The notes under the pieces: model-generated
The model's input: only the letters and a program-made list of their open reading frames with translations
What the model was told of the DNA's origin: nothing
Databases searched by the model: none
Shown: one piece after another, positions 33,655-42,644 of the stretch
Position numbering within the stretch: position 1 is the first letter of the stretch
Layout: each line of letters starts with the position of its first letter
Position numbers and translations under genes: made by a program
NCBI GenBank assembly: GCA_963741135.1
Contig: CAVUHC010000006.1
Span: forward strand, 930,001-994,000
Length of the DNA: 64,000 bases
Direction: 5' to 3'
Source: Gp6-AA40 sp963741135
GTDB lineage: Bacteria > Acidobacteriota > Vicinamibacteria > Vicinamibacterales > UBA2999

Positions 33655-34482
33655 ATGACGACATCGACGCTCGGGCACCGCTCCTGCCGTCTGACGTATG
33701 ACGTGGAAGGCAGCGGTCCGCCCGTCGTTTTGATCCAGGGCGTCGGCATTCACGGCGCGGGCTGGACTCCGCAGGTCGCAGCGCTACGCGAGCGCTTCCA
33801 GTGCCTGACCTTCGATAACCGTGGGATGGGGCAGAGCCAGCCCCAGGGAGTCCCGATCACGGTTGAACAGATGGCGGAGGACACCGCCTGCCTGATGGAT
33901 CACATTGGCTGGGAGTCGGCCCACGTGATCGCGCATTCGCTCGGTGGCCTCGTGGCGCTTCATCTGGCGCTGACGCGCCGCGCGCGCGTGCGCAGTCTGT
34001 CCCTGCTGTGCACGCTCGCTCGAGGCCGCGATGCGACGCGCCTGTCCGGACGCATGCTCTGGCTGGGGCTTCGCTCGAGGATTGGATCGTCGCGTATGAG
34101 GCGACGCGCCTTCCTGCGAATCGTCATGCCGCCGCACGCACTGGCCGGCGTCGATCTCGAGGAAATGGCGGCAGGTCTGGCGCCGCTGTTCGGTCACGAT
34201 CTCGCCGATCAGCCGCCGGTGGCGATGAAGCAGCTTGCGGCGCTCCGCGCGTACGACGCAACCGCTCGTCTCTCGGAGATCGTGGATGTCCCGGCACTCG
34301 TCATCAGTGCCGCCCACGACCCGATCGCGCCTCCCCGAAGCGGACGGGCGCTTGCCGGCGGCATTCCCGGCGCCCGGTATGTCGAGTTCTCCCAGGCGTC
34401 GCACGGAGTGCCGATTCAGCTTTCAGCAGAGGTGAACGCCTTGCTCCTGGAGCATCTGCTCCGCGCGGAGCGCACGACGTAG
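33655..34482 (+). CDS. Alpha/beta hydrolase
   Basis: This 275-aa cytoplasmic protein shows the oxyanion loop VVLIQGVGIHGAGW, FDNRGMGQSQ, the nucleophile elbow AHSLGGLVAL (Ser in HSLGG), an Asp in ISAAHDPIAPP and a His in QASHGVPIQ. All three catalytic residues are therefore present. It resembles haloperoxidase/3-oxoadipate enol-lactonase-type hydrolases; the substrate is unknown. ATG 33655 follows the previous stop by 9 bp. Confidence 0.88.
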   Translation: MTTSTLGHRSCRLTYDVEGSGPPVVLIQGVGIHGAGWTPQVAALRERFQCLTFDNRGMGQSQPQGVPITVEQMAEDTACLMDHIGWESAHVIAHSLGGLVALHLALTRRARVRSLSLLCTLARGRDATRLSGRMLWLGLRSRIGSSRMRRRAFLRIVMPPHALAGVDLEEMAAGLAPLFGHDLADQPPVAMKQLAALRAYDATARLSEIVDVPALVISAAHDPIAPPRSGRALAGGIPGARYVEFSQASHGVPIQLSAEVNALLLEHLLRAERTT

Positions 34483-34535
34483 TAACCTTAGCGCCCATCG
34501 GCGGTTCGAAGATCTCAAAGCGGGAGGAGTTTGCT

Positions 34536-35354
34536 GTGAGAAAACTGATTTCGGCTCTATGGGCAGTGTCGCTGTTGGTGCCAGGGACCGCGTGGGCGCA
34601 AGCCGCCATCTTCCCGCCGAACGAAGCGGGCGTCACGATGGGGCATTGGCATCTGAACTCGCGGGACGTCGAGGGCAACAAGAAGATCCTCGTCGCGATG
34701 GGTGGGACGCTCATCAAGAACGGCAACTTTGAAATCGTGAAGTTTCCAGGCGTCGCCGTCTACCTGAACCAGGCCCCGGGCGCACCGCCGGCGAACGGCG
34801 GCACGGTCGGCAGCATCGTGAATCACGTCGGATTTACGGTCCTGAACACTGCTCAAGCGGTTGCGAAGTGGAAGGCGGCCGGAGTGAACGTGCTGCCCGG
34901 AGGCGCCGGCAGGACGGACCAGGCGTTTATCGAGACGTCCGACGGGTTGCGGATCGAGATTCTCGAGAACAAGGAACAGAAGTTCCCGATCCAGCATCAT
35001 CACATCCACTTCAACATCCCTGAAGCGACGATCCCGGAGATCCAGGCGTGGTACGCGAAGACCTTCGGCGCGAAACCGGGAATGCGCGGAACAAACAAAG
35101 CCGACGACCTCCCGGGCGCGAATCTCACATTTTCCGCGACCACGATGCCGACGGTCACCACCAAGGGGCGCGTGCTCGATCACATCGGCTTCGACGTCAC
35201 GAACCTGGAAGCCTTCTGCAAGAAGCTCGAAGCGGCCGGCATCAAGCTCGATCGGCCCTTCACGAGGAATCCGCAGACCGGAGGCGCACTGGCGTTCATC
35301 TACGATCCGTGGGGCACCTACATCGAGTTGAACGAACGGCCGAACCCCCTCTAG
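34536..35354 (+). CDS. Exported two-domain VOC-superfamily protein
   Basis: The GTG start at 34536, with GGGAGGAG 7 bp upstream, gives 272 aa with a signal peptide (MRKLISALWAVSLLVPGTAW, AQA). There are two VOC units: GHWHLNSRDVEGNKKILVAM and NHVGFTVLNTAQAVAKW in the first, then HHHIHFNIPEATIPEIQAWY and LDHIGFDVTNLEAFC with YDPWGTYIELNER in the second. The metal ligands His and Glu (HFN, DPWG..IEL) are present in the second unit. Together with the protein at 20880 this is a second exported VOC protein, an uncommon location for the fold. Confidence 0.87.
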   Translation: MRKLISALWAVSLLVPGTAWAQAAIFPPNEAGVTMGHWHLNSRDVEGNKKILVAMGGTLIKNGNFEIVKFPGVAVYLNQAPGAPPANGGTVGSIVNHVGFTVLNTAQAVAKWKAAGVNVLPGGAGRTDQAFIETSDGLRIEILENKEQKFPIQHHHIHFNIPEATIPEIQAWYAKTFGAKPGMRGTNKADDLPGANLTFSATTMPTVTTKGRVLDHIGFDVTNLEAFCKKLEAAGIKLDRPFTRNPQTGGALAFIYDPWGTYIELNERPNPL

Positions 35355-35378
35355 ATCTGGGCCGGCCGGAAGAGGAAC

Positions 35379-35415
35379 AACCACGAAGGGCGCGAGCCTT
35401 CGCGCCTTTGTGGTT
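35379..35415. terminator. Hairpin AACCACGAAGGGCGCG / CGCGCCTTTGTGGTT
   Basis: A near-perfect inverted repeat 25 bp after the VOC gene stop. A close relative with the same ACCACGAAGG word lies at 62548-62588 between convergent genes, supporting a terminator-like role. Confidence 0.5.
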
Positions 35416-35552
35416 TGAGGCCCCATCGCACGATACTCCCCCACGGTGGCAGACCTGACCTGTCCGCCGAAGCATTGGGCCGTACTCCTTGACTTGCCCG
35501 GGGAGGGTGGTAACCTTCGGCCCGGTCCCATAAGAAAGCTGTAGGAGGAATG

Positions 35553-36491
35553 ATGAGAATCGCGACACGAGTGGCGACGTTCGCCCTGATTGTGATGGCC
35601 ACGGGTGCGCTGCTCGCGCAGCAGGCTGGCCCGGCTCCCGGCGAATCACTGAGCCAGAGCTACCGCGGTAGCCAGAGCAGGAACGTCGAGTATCAGAAGA
35701 TTGCGCCGTTCAAGGTGATGGACAACCTGTACTACGTCGGCCCCGGCTCCGTGGCGGTATGGCTGATCCCGACGTCGGATGGTCTGATCCTGATCGACGC
35801 GGCGCAGGAGCCGTTCGTCGACTACGTGATCGACAACATCCGGAAGGTCGGGTTCGATCCGAAGAACATCAAGTACATCCTCCTCACCCACGGCCACCTC
35901 GATCACTTCGGGGGCACGAACAAGATCCAGGCGCTGTCAGGCGCGCGCGTCGGGTTGTCAGCCGCGGACTGGGATTTCATGGCGAGGCCCGCCGCCAGCG
36001 GCCGGGGGCCGCGGCCGGGCGACGAGCCGCCCAAGCGCGATCTCGTGCTGAAGGAAGGCGACACCGTGAAGCTCGGCGACACCTCGCTCAAGGTGTCCAT
36101 CACGCCCGGGCACACGCCAGGCTCGGTGAACTACGCGTTCACGGCCTATGACAACAAGAAACCGTATAAGGCGTTCGTCTTCGGAGGGCCCGGACCGCGC
36201 AACGGTGTCGAGGGTGGCACCGAGTTCCTCGCAAGCGTCCAGCGTCTCGAGAAGGATTTTGCCGATGTCGAAGTGGCCGTGCACGTGCACAGCTACTTGA
36301 ACAGCTACCCGTACCCGAACGACAGCGGCATCCTCGAGCGCCGCGACCTGCTCGCGAAGCGGAAGGCTGGGGACCCGAATCCGTTCGTCGACAACGCGAC
36401 CTGGCGGGTGTGGCTCAAGCAGGCGCACGAGGGCGCGGTGAAGTACATCGCCGACGAGAAGGCGAAGGCGGACAAGGCGAAGACGAACTAA
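35553..36491 (+). CDS. Exported metallo-beta-lactamase fold hydrolase
   Basis: ATG 35553 (AGGAGG 4-5 bp upstream; an adjacent ATG at 35550 is possible) gives 312 aa with a signal peptide ending LLAQQ. The zinc site is THGHLDHFGG (H113, H115, D117, H118), then ITPGHTPGSVNYAF and a late VHVHSYLNSYPYP. Order and length fit subclass B3-like enzymes, which include carbapenemases and many hydrolases of unknown substrate. The B3 second-site residues cannot be checked by eye. A related enzyme sits at 39777, on the other side of a TonB receptor gene. Confidence 0.83.
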   Translation: MRIATRVATFALIVMATGALLAQQAGPAPGESLSQSYRGSQSRNVEYQKIAPFKVMDNLYYVGPGSVAVWLIPTSDGLILIDAAQEPFVDYVIDNIRKVGFDPKNIKYILLTHGHLDHFGGTNKIQALSGARVGLSAADWDFMARPAASGRGPRPGDEPPKRDLVLKEGDTVKLGDTSLKVSITPGHTPGSVNYAFTAYDNKKPYKAFVFGGPGPRNGVEGGTEFLASVQRLEKDFADVEVAVHVHSYLNSYPYPNDSGILERRDLLAKRKAGDPNPFVDNATWRVWLKQAHEGAVKYIADEKAKADKAKTN

Positions 36492-36500
36492 CGCACACGC

Positions 36501-36581
36501 GAACTCCCAACTTCCAACTTCCAACTCCCAAGGCGAGCGGGCATTCATCTTGGGAATAGGGAGTTGGGAATAGGGAGTTGG
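36501..36581. repeat. Inverted TTGGGAGTT-type tract
   Basis: ACTCCCAACTTCCAAC units on the left are mirrored by TTGGGAATAGGGAGTTGGG on the right around GGCGAGCGGG, making a loose hairpin. The same design is at 39666-39744 and 42529-42638, and a one-sided form lies inside a CDS at 61330-61380. Confidence 0.65.
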
Positions 36582-36675
36582 TTTCCAATCCCGGCCTGCG
36601 GTTCTCCAAATCAGACAAATACACGCGCGGCGGCAGCCTCTTGGTAACTCTCTCGTGAAACTGAGGAGGACTCTT

Positions 36676-39657
36676 ATGACAGTGGGTGCGGCGGCACGGC
36701 TCGGCCGTCTTTGTTTGTTCTTGTTCGCTCTCCTCGCATTCCCCGTCGTCGGCTACGCGCAGGATGCCGCGATCACTGGGACGATCACGGACGCGACGGG
36801 CGGTGTGCTGCCGGGCGTTACCGTGACTGCCGTAAACGAAGCGGTCGGGAACACGTATGAGGCGGTGACCGACGCGCGTGGCGTCTTCCGGATGCCAGCG
36901 CGCATCGGGACCTACCGGCTCACGGCATCACTAGCCGGCTTTGCCGAAGCCACGCGCACCGGGCTTCCGGTTGCCGTCGGGCAGACGGTGACAATCAACT
37001 TGCAGATGGCGCCGTCCGGCGTGCAGGAGAACGTGACGGTCACGGGCGAAGCGCCATTGATCGAGACGACCACATCAGCCCTCGGCACCAACATCACCCA
37101 GGCGCAGATGGAGGAGCTGCCAATCAATGGCCGCAACTGGCAGGACCTGGCGATGCTGGCGGTGGGGAACAAGGTCAACGACGTCTCCGTCCCTGGCATC
37201 GCCGCCGAAGGCACCGGGACTTATCAGGTCAACATCGACGGTCAGCAAATCACGTACTACGGTGGCGGACTCGGAAACACTCAGGCGCGCATCAGCCGCG
37301 ATGCGGTCGCGGAGTTCGAGTTCATCTCGAACCGGTTTGACGCCACGCAGGGGCGCTCCTCAGGCATTCAGATCAACGCCGTCACGAGGGGCGGCACCAA
37401 TACCCCGTCGGGTCTCTTCGGCGGCTACTTCCGCGACACCAAGCTCAACGCCGAGGACAACATCGTCCACCGCAAGCTCCCGTACTCGAACCAGCAGCTC
37501 AGCTTTGCGTACGGCGGCCCGATCGTCCGCGACAGGTTCCATTACTTCGCCAATTACGAGTTCGAGCGCGAGCCGGCGACCTTCGCATGGAATACGCCGT
37601 ACCCCGCATTCAACCTCGACTTCACCGGCCCCCGCCGCGAGGACAAAGCAGGCCTGCGCCTCGACTATCAGTTCTCGTCGTCTATGCGCGCGTCGTTTCG
37701 CGGCACCATCTGGAAAAATTTCCAGCCGCTCGACTCGGACTTCCCACCGTCCCCGACCAGGCATCCTTCGCGCCTGACCCAGGTGACGCGGAACAGTGAC
37801 AATGAGCTCGTCACGCTGACGAAGGTTCTCGGCACTAGTGCTGTAAACGAGATCAAAGGGGGATTTGCCAAAGTCGACAACCAGGAGGTGTCCCGCGTCA
37901 AGTGGGCGAACCATCCGGCCGGAACGTCGAGTGGCATTTTCAACGGCTCGCCGATCATCAACTTCACCGGATTCACGTTTGGTCCTGATGGCAGCATCCC
38001 GCAGGTGATCAAGCAGGGGAACACCTCCATCCGGGATGACTTCACGCTCTCGATCAACAAGGGCGGACGTCACGACATGAGAATGGGCGGGGAATACATC
38101 AAGAATTACTGGCGGCTCATGATCTGCCGGACCTGCTCCGGCACCTACGACGCGCAGGCTGTGGGCGTACCGATTCCGAATCCGGCGACTCTCCAGGCAT
38201 TGTTCCCAGTCTGGGACAACCCTGACACCTGGAATCTCAACGCGGTCAACGCGAACCTTAGGCGCTACCAGCTCGGTGTGGGGAACATGAACTTCGACGT
38301 GGACCGACATGTGTTCGCCGGCTGGCTCCAGGACGACTGGAAGATCTCGTCGAAGATGACGCTCAACCTCGGGGTCCGCTACGACGTCGCGCTCAACGCG
38401 TTCGGAGAGGAGTTCGGCCTCGAGCCGTGGCTGCACGCGAACCGTCCCAACGATACCGATAACATCGTTCCTCGCCTCGGCTTTGCGTACCAGCTGAACG
38501 ACCGGACGGTGCTTCGCGGCGGGTTCGGCAAGTATTTCTCCGAGGTGACCGACATGTCGGCGCACGGCACCAAGTCCTGGCAGGAAATCGTCATTCTCGA
38601 TGTGCTGAATGACGGCCGGCCGGACTTCGGCCGCAACCCCCTCAATGGTCCGGTGCCGACCTATGCGGAGGCCGTGAAGCTGACCTGCTACGACCAGAGC
38701 GTCAACCAGGGAGGCCGGAGGCCGGGCTGCATTCAGCGAGGCATCAACCAGAACCTCGCGTCTCCCGACTCGCAGTATCCGTTCTCCTGGCAGGGGTCGA
38801 TGGGATTTCAGCGGCAGATCGGCCAGACGGTGGGGATCGAGGCTGATTACGTCTACAGCACGAGCTTCCTCAACATCGGCGCCCGGAACATCAACACGGC
38901 GTACGTCACCGCCACGGGATTGCCGTATGCCGTGACGCAGGTCAACAGGCTGCCGTATCCCGATTGGGGCACCATCTCCATGCGGATGAACAATCGAGGC
39001 CGGGATGGGATCTCGCATACGCTGCAAACCGGTCTCACGAAGCGCTTCGGCAATCGATGGCAGGGCTCAGCCACGTATTCGGTGAGCCTGAACTACAACA
39101 CCGATCAGCTCCCGTTGAACCCGGGCTGCTCGCAGCCGGTCACCTGGACGGCGGACTTTTCTCGCTGGGTGTGCGACGTCCCCGTCAACTTCTCGAGCTT
39201 CGGGTTGCCGCTCTTCGACACGAGCTGGTACCGGTCAGGTGCCCAGAGGCACCGGGCCGTGTTCAACGGCATCTACCAGTTGCCCTATGCCTTCCAGTTG
39301 AGCGGGCTGTATTTCTACGGTGACAACGGGTGGAACACGACGACCTCCGGCATCGACGCGCTCGGCTGCGGCTGCAATATCGCCAACCGCATCCGCGCGG
39401 ATCGCTCGGTCATCCCGCGCAACAACTTCAAGAAGACACCTCTGCACCGAGTGGACATGCGTTTCTATCGCTCATTCAGGCTGGGCGGCCGCGCGTCGGT
39501 CGAGCCGACGCTGGAAGTCTTCAATCTGTTCAACCGCGAGAACTTCACAACCTGGGTCACGAATGAAAGCAACGCGTTGTTCGGACAGCCTTCGGCGGCG
39601 AGCGGGATTGCCTACGCGCCGCGTGTCATCCAGCTCGGATTCAGGGCGAGGTTCTAG
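36676..39657 (+). CDS. TonB-dependent receptor with carboxypeptidase-regulatory-like domain
   Basis: ATG 36676 has GAGGAGG 6 bp upstream; GTG 36655 is an alternative. The roughly 993-aa precursor has a signal segment ending GYAQ. An N-terminal CarboxypepD_reg domain follows (ITGTITDATGGVLPGVTVTA), then a plug (ELPINGRNWQDLAMLAVGNK) and a 22-strand-type barrel ending in Phe (RARF). No obvious TonB box was found. Such receptors import oligosaccharides, peptides or metal complexes across the outer membrane. The neighbouring MBL hydrolases may act on the imported compound, which is inference. Confidence 0.9.
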   Translation: MTVGAAARLGRLCLFLFALLAFPVVGYAQDAAITGTITDATGGVLPGVTVTAVNEAVGNTYEAVTDARGVFRMPARIGTYRLTASLAGFAEATRTGLPVAVGQTVTINLQMAPSGVQENVTVTGEAPLIETTTSALGTNITQAQMEELPINGRNWQDLAMLAVGNKVNDVSVPGIAAEGTGTYQVNIDGQQITYYGGGLGNTQARISRDAVAEFEFISNRFDATQGRSSGIQINAVTRGGTNTPSGLFGGYFRDTKLNAEDNIVHRKLPYSNQQLSFAYGGPIVRDRFHYFANYEFEREPATFAWNTPYPAFNLDFTGPRREDKAGLRLDYQFSSSMRASFRGTIWKNFQPLDSDFPPSPTRHPSRLTQVTRNSDNELVTLTKVLGTSAVNEIKGGFAKVDNQEVSRVKWANHPAGTSSGIFNGSPIINFTGFTFGPDGSIPQVIKQGNTSIRDDFTLSINKGGRHDMRMGGEYIKNYWRLMICRTCSGTYDAQAVGVPIPNPATLQALFPVWDNPDTWNLNAVNANLRRYQLGVGNMNFDVDRHVFAGWLQDDWKISSKMTLNLGVRYDVALNAFGEEFGLEPWLHANRPNDTDNIVPRLGFAYQLNDRTVLRGGFGKYFSEVTDMSAHGTKSWQEIVILDVLNDGRPDFGRNPLNGPVPTYAEAVKLTCYDQSVNQGGRRPGCIQRGINQNLASPDSQYPFSWQGSMGFQRQIGQTVGIEADYVYSTSFLNIGARNINTAYVTATGLPYAVTQVNRLPYPDWGTISMRMNNRGRDGISHTLQTGLTKRFGNRWQGSATYSVSLNYNTDQLPLNPGCSQPVTWTADFSRWVCDVPVNFSSFGLPLFDTSWYRSGAQRHRAVFNGIYQLPYAFQLSGLYFYGDNGWNTTTSGIDALGCGCNIANRIRADRSVIPRNNFKKTPLHRVDMRFYRSFRLGGRASVEPTLEVFNLFNRENFTTWVTNESNALFGQPSAASGIAYAPRVIQLGFRARF

Positions 39658-39665
39658 ACAGGCAA

Positions 39666-39744
39666 CAACTCCCAACTCCCAACTTCCAACTCCCAAGGAC
39701 GGTGCAGGGCACCTTGGGAATTGGGAGTTGGATCTTGGGAGTTT
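39666..39744. repeat. Inverted TTGGGAGTT-type tract
   Basis: ACTCCCAACTCCCAACTTCC and TTGGGAATTGGGAGTTGG arms around GGACGGTGCAGGGCACC. It fills the gap between the receptor and the next MBL gene. Confidence 0.65.
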
Positions 39745-39776
39745 TGCCTTACTCGACGCAGAGGCAGGAGCATCGT

Positions 39777-40766
39777 ATGAAAAGGAGATATCTGGTCGCG
39801 TGCGCAATAGCAGCGCTGCTTGCCGCGTGGTCGGTTGAGGCCCGCGCACAGAGAGGCGCCCCGCAGCCCGAGACCGCCACGTCGAAGGCGGCGCAGGATC
39901 TGATCGCGAAGGCCATGGCGATTGCCAAGGACGACCTGAAGGCGGAAGCCACCGACGCCTGCCTCCCGGGGGGTCCCGCGCGTGAGCCCGACCGCCGGCC
40001 GATGCAGAAGGTCGAACCGCTCAAGGTTTTCGACAATCTGTACTACATCGGCTTCGAGCAGGTGGGCACCTGGACGCTCGACACGGGCGCCGGCCTGATC
40101 CTCTTCGACACGCTCAACAATCCCAGGGAAGCCGAGGAGGTGCTCGTCCCCGGGCTGAAGCAGCTCGGGCTCGACCCGGCCAACATCAAGTACATCGTCT
40201 TGTCGCACGGACACGCCGATCACTTCGGCGGCGCGCCGTACTTCCAGGAGCACTACAACACGCCAGTGATGATGACGGGCGTCGACTGGGATCTAATCGC
40301 GCGGCCGCCGCGAGGCAACGCGAACGCGGCCACTCGCGTGCTGCCGAAGCGCGACCGGGAGATCAAGGACGGCGACACGCTCACGCTTGGGAATGCGACG
40401 ATCCGATTCGGGATCTATCCGGGGCACACTCCCGGCACGGTCATGATGACGGTGCCTGTGATGGACCACGGCACGCGGCGTATGTGGCTCATCCCGGCGG
40501 GCGCGCTGCAGGTGCCGGACAAGGAATCGTGGAAGGCGTTCCAGCACATCATCAACGATTACTTCAAGAAGGAAATGCCGGAGATGGTCTTCAACAGCCA
40601 TCCGCTGACGATGAGCGACGGTCTCGCGAAGATGGCGGAGATCCGGAAGAATCCGAACGGACCCAATCCGTACGTCCTCGGGAAAGCGAAGACGGCGCGC
40701 TATCTGGACATCATGCTGGCCTGCCGGCAGGCATGGGTCGTCGAAAAGGATCCATCCGCGCTCTGA
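39777..40766 (+). CDS. Exported metallo-beta-lactamase fold hydrolase (B3-like)
   Basis: ATG 39777 gives 329 aa with a signal peptide (YLVACAIAALLAAWSVEARA). The zinc site is LSHGHADHFGG (H144, H146, D148, H149), followed by GIYPGHTPGTVMM and FNSHPLTMSD. It is a paralogue-like relative of the enzyme at 35553 but with a longer N-terminal segment. Possible substrates range from beta-lactams to lactones; nothing in the sequence decides. The stop codon overlaps the next gene's ATG, so the two are translationally coupled. Confidence 0.85.
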   Translation: MKRRYLVACAIAALLAAWSVEARAQRGAPQPETATSKAAQDLIAKAMAIAKDDLKAEATDACLPGGPAREPDRRPMQKVEPLKVFDNLYYIGFEQVGTWTLDTGAGLILFDTLNNPREAEEVLVPGLKQLGLDPANIKYIVLSHGHADHFGGAPYFQEHYNTPVMMTGVDWDLIARPPRGNANAATRVLPKRDREIKDGDTLTLGNATIRFGIYPGHTPGTVMMTVPVMDHGTRRMWLIPAGALQVPDKESWKAFQHIINDYFKKEMPEMVFNSHPLTMSDGLAKMAEIRKNPNGPNPYVLGKAKTARYLDIMLACRQAWVVEKDPSAL

Positions 40767-42022
40767 TGTGGGTGTACACGCTCGCGGCGCTGATGGTCGC
40801 CGCGACGCCGGCGATCGGGTCCGCTCAGACGGTGCAGTGGTCCGTTCAATTCGGCGGTCCTGCACAGGATCGCGCGTTCGCGATCGCGGTGCACGCGTCG
40901 GGCCTGTACGTCGCGGGCGCAACTGAGGGCGCGTTGCCCGGCCAGCGGAACGCCGGCGGGATCGACGCGTTCGTCCGGAAGTGCAACCTGAACGGCGTCG
41001 AGGTCTGGACGCGGCAATTCGGCACGCCGGGCATCGACGAGATCCTCGCGATCGCGGCCGATGAAAGCGGCATCTACGTCGCCGGCGACACCCAGGGTGT
41101 CCTGCGTGCCGGTAGCGGCGCCATCGCAGCACCGCACGCCTTCGTCCGGAAGTACGACCCCGCCGGAAACGAGCTCTGGACCCGCGAGTTTGGAAGCGGC
41201 CGCAGGGAAGAAGTACTTGCCGTGGCCGCGGCTGGGGGCGGCGTGTATGCCGCTGGCGACACGACGGTCGCCGCGCCTCCGTTTGACGATGCATTTGTCG
41301 CGACGTTCGACGCGAAGGGAGAGCCGCGCTGGAGCCGGGCGATAGGAACGGGGAGCGAAGATCGCGCATCCGCCATCGCCGTGCATGCGTCTGGTCTGTA
41401 CGTGGCAGGTGCGACGCAGGGCACACTTCCGGGCCAGGCGAGCGTGGGAGATTCCGACAACTTCCTGCGCAAGTACGACCTGAACGGCAACGAAGTCTGG
41501 ACGCGCCAGTTCGGCACGGCGGAGGGCGACGAGATTATCTCGATCGCGCTGAACAACACGGGACTCTACCTGGCGGGGACGACGAGCGGCACGATTGCCG
41601 GACAGCCGGCTGGCGGGGCCATCGATGCCGTCGTCGCGAAGTACGACTTCAACGGGCAGCCGGTCTGGACGCGGCAGTTCGGCACATCGGGCTATGATGA
41701 CGCGCTCGGCATTGCTGTGAGCGCGCAGGGGGTGTACGTCGCCGGAAATACAACGGGCACACTGCCCGGCCAGGTGAATGCGGGCGACTACGATGCGCTC
41801 GTGCGGAAATACGATCTCGGCGGCCGGGTATTGTGGACGAAGCAATTCGGCAGCGCCGCGCACGACGAGGTGCTGGGCATCGCTGCGGATGCGTCGGGGG
41901 TGTATGCCGTCGGCGTGACCGAGGGCGCGCTGCCGGGTCAACGGAGCAAAGGCAGCTCCGATGCGTTTATCGTCAAGCTGGGGGATGCCCCCGCGAGGCA
42001 GGACACACCGCAACAACGCTGA
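40766..42022 (+). CDS. Exported SBBP-type seven-repeat beta-propeller protein
   Basis: The ATG at 40766 overlaps the preceding TGA. The 418-aa protein has a short signal segment (YTLAALMVAATPAIGSAQ) and seven repeats of about 53 aa. Their signature is W-(T/S)-R-(Q/E)-FGT then (I/L)A(V/A)..SG(L/I)YVAG.T.G.LPGQ, with DAFVRKYD in each. SBBP propellers are found on bacterial surfaces; their ligands are unknown. The regular repeats suggest recent internal duplication. Coupling to the MBL enzyme suggests a joint exported function. Confidence 0.87.
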   Translation: MWVYTLAALMVAATPAIGSAQTVQWSVQFGGPAQDRAFAIAVHASGLYVAGATEGALPGQRNAGGIDAFVRKCNLNGVEVWTRQFGTPGIDEILAIAADESGIYVAGDTQGVLRAGSGAIAAPHAFVRKYDPAGNELWTREFGSGRREEVLAVAAAGGGVYAAGDTTVAAPPFDDAFVATFDAKGEPRWSRAIGTGSEDRASAIAVHASGLYVAGATQGTLPGQASVGDSDNFLRKYDLNGNEVWTRQFGTAEGDEIISIALNNTGLYLAGTTSGTIAGQPAGGAIDAVVAKYDFNGQPVWTRQFGTSGYDDALGIAVSAQGVYVAGNTTGTLPGQVNAGDYDALVRKYDLGGRVLWTKQFGSAAHDEVLGIAADASGVYAVGVTEGALPGQRSKGSSDAFIVKLGDAPARQDTPQQR

Positions 42023-42037
42023 TAACGGAGGCAGATG

Positions 42038-42529
42038 ATGCGTTTAAAATCGACGCTTGTGATCGCCGCTTTGGCCGGTGCGGCTTCGTTCCCTGTGCAG
42101 GGCCAGGTGCTCACCGAGCGCAACATCTCGCTGCAGCTCGCCACGAGCATGGCCAGTGCGGCGATCGCCGCCTGCAAGGCCGACGGCTTCGATGTGACCG
42201 CCGCGGTCGTCGATCGCGCCGGCGATCTGAAAGTGCTCCTGCGCGCCGATACCGCCAATCCGCACAACGCCGATCTGGCGCGGCGCAAGGCCTACACGGC
42301 ACGAACCTTCGGCGTCCCCTCGATGGAGGTCGCCAAGCGCACCAATGGAGCCACCGATCTCTCGGGACAGCGTTTCCTGTTCGACATCGTCCCCCTGGGC
42401 GGCGGGCTCCCGATCATGATCGGCACCGACAAGATAGGTGGTCTCGGGATCAGCGGCGGGCCGACGCAGGAAGCGGATGAGAAGTGCGCCAAAGCCGCCG
42501 TTGCCGGCGCGGCCTCTCAGCTGAAGTAA
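42038..42529 (+). CDS. GlcG/HbpS family protein, exported
   Basis: About 163 aa with a signal peptide ending PVQGQ. The GlcG/HbpS fold is recognised by ISLQLATSMASAAIAACKAD, then VVDRAGDLKVLLRAD, ARRKAYTARTFGV and the C-terminal GGLPIMIGTDKIGGLGISGG with DEKCAKAAV. HbpS-type members bind haem or sense redox state, while cytoplasmic GlcG belongs to glycolate metabolism. Export and the nearby cytochrome gene favour a haem- or redox-related role. ATG 42035 or 42038; GGAGG precedes by 3 or 6 bp. Confidence 0.85.
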   Translation: MRLKSTLVIAALAGAASFPVQGQVLTERNISLQLATSMASAAIAACKADGFDVTAAVVDRAGDLKVLLRADTANPHNADLARRKAYTARTFGVPSMEVAKRTNGATDLSGQRFLFDIVPLGGGLPIMIGTDKIGGLGISGGPTQEADEKCAKAAVAGAASQLK

Positions 42530-42638
42530 CTCCCAACTACCAACCCCCAACTCCCAAGACGAAGGCCGACCTGAGGGTCGGCCTCTACGCGTTCGAATCC
42601 AAATTCCTTGGGAGTTGGAGGTTGGGAATTGGGAGTTC
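42529..42638. repeat. Composite palindrome: TTGGGAG arms around a REP-like hairpin
   Basis: ACTCCCAACTACCAACCCCC on the left and TTGGGAGTTGGAGGTTGGGA on the right enclose AGGCCGACCTGAGGGTCGGC (42562-42581) plus CTCTACGCG. It separates the convergent GlcG-like and cytochrome genes and could end both transcripts. Confidence 0.65.
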
Positions 42639-42644
42639 CGCCGA

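Noticed and set aside
37360..39027. A 555-codon open frame on the minus strand
   Set aside because: It lies entirely inside the TonB receptor gene on the opposite strand. Long shadow frames are expected at this GC content, and the translation is arginine/valine/histidine-rich without any motif.
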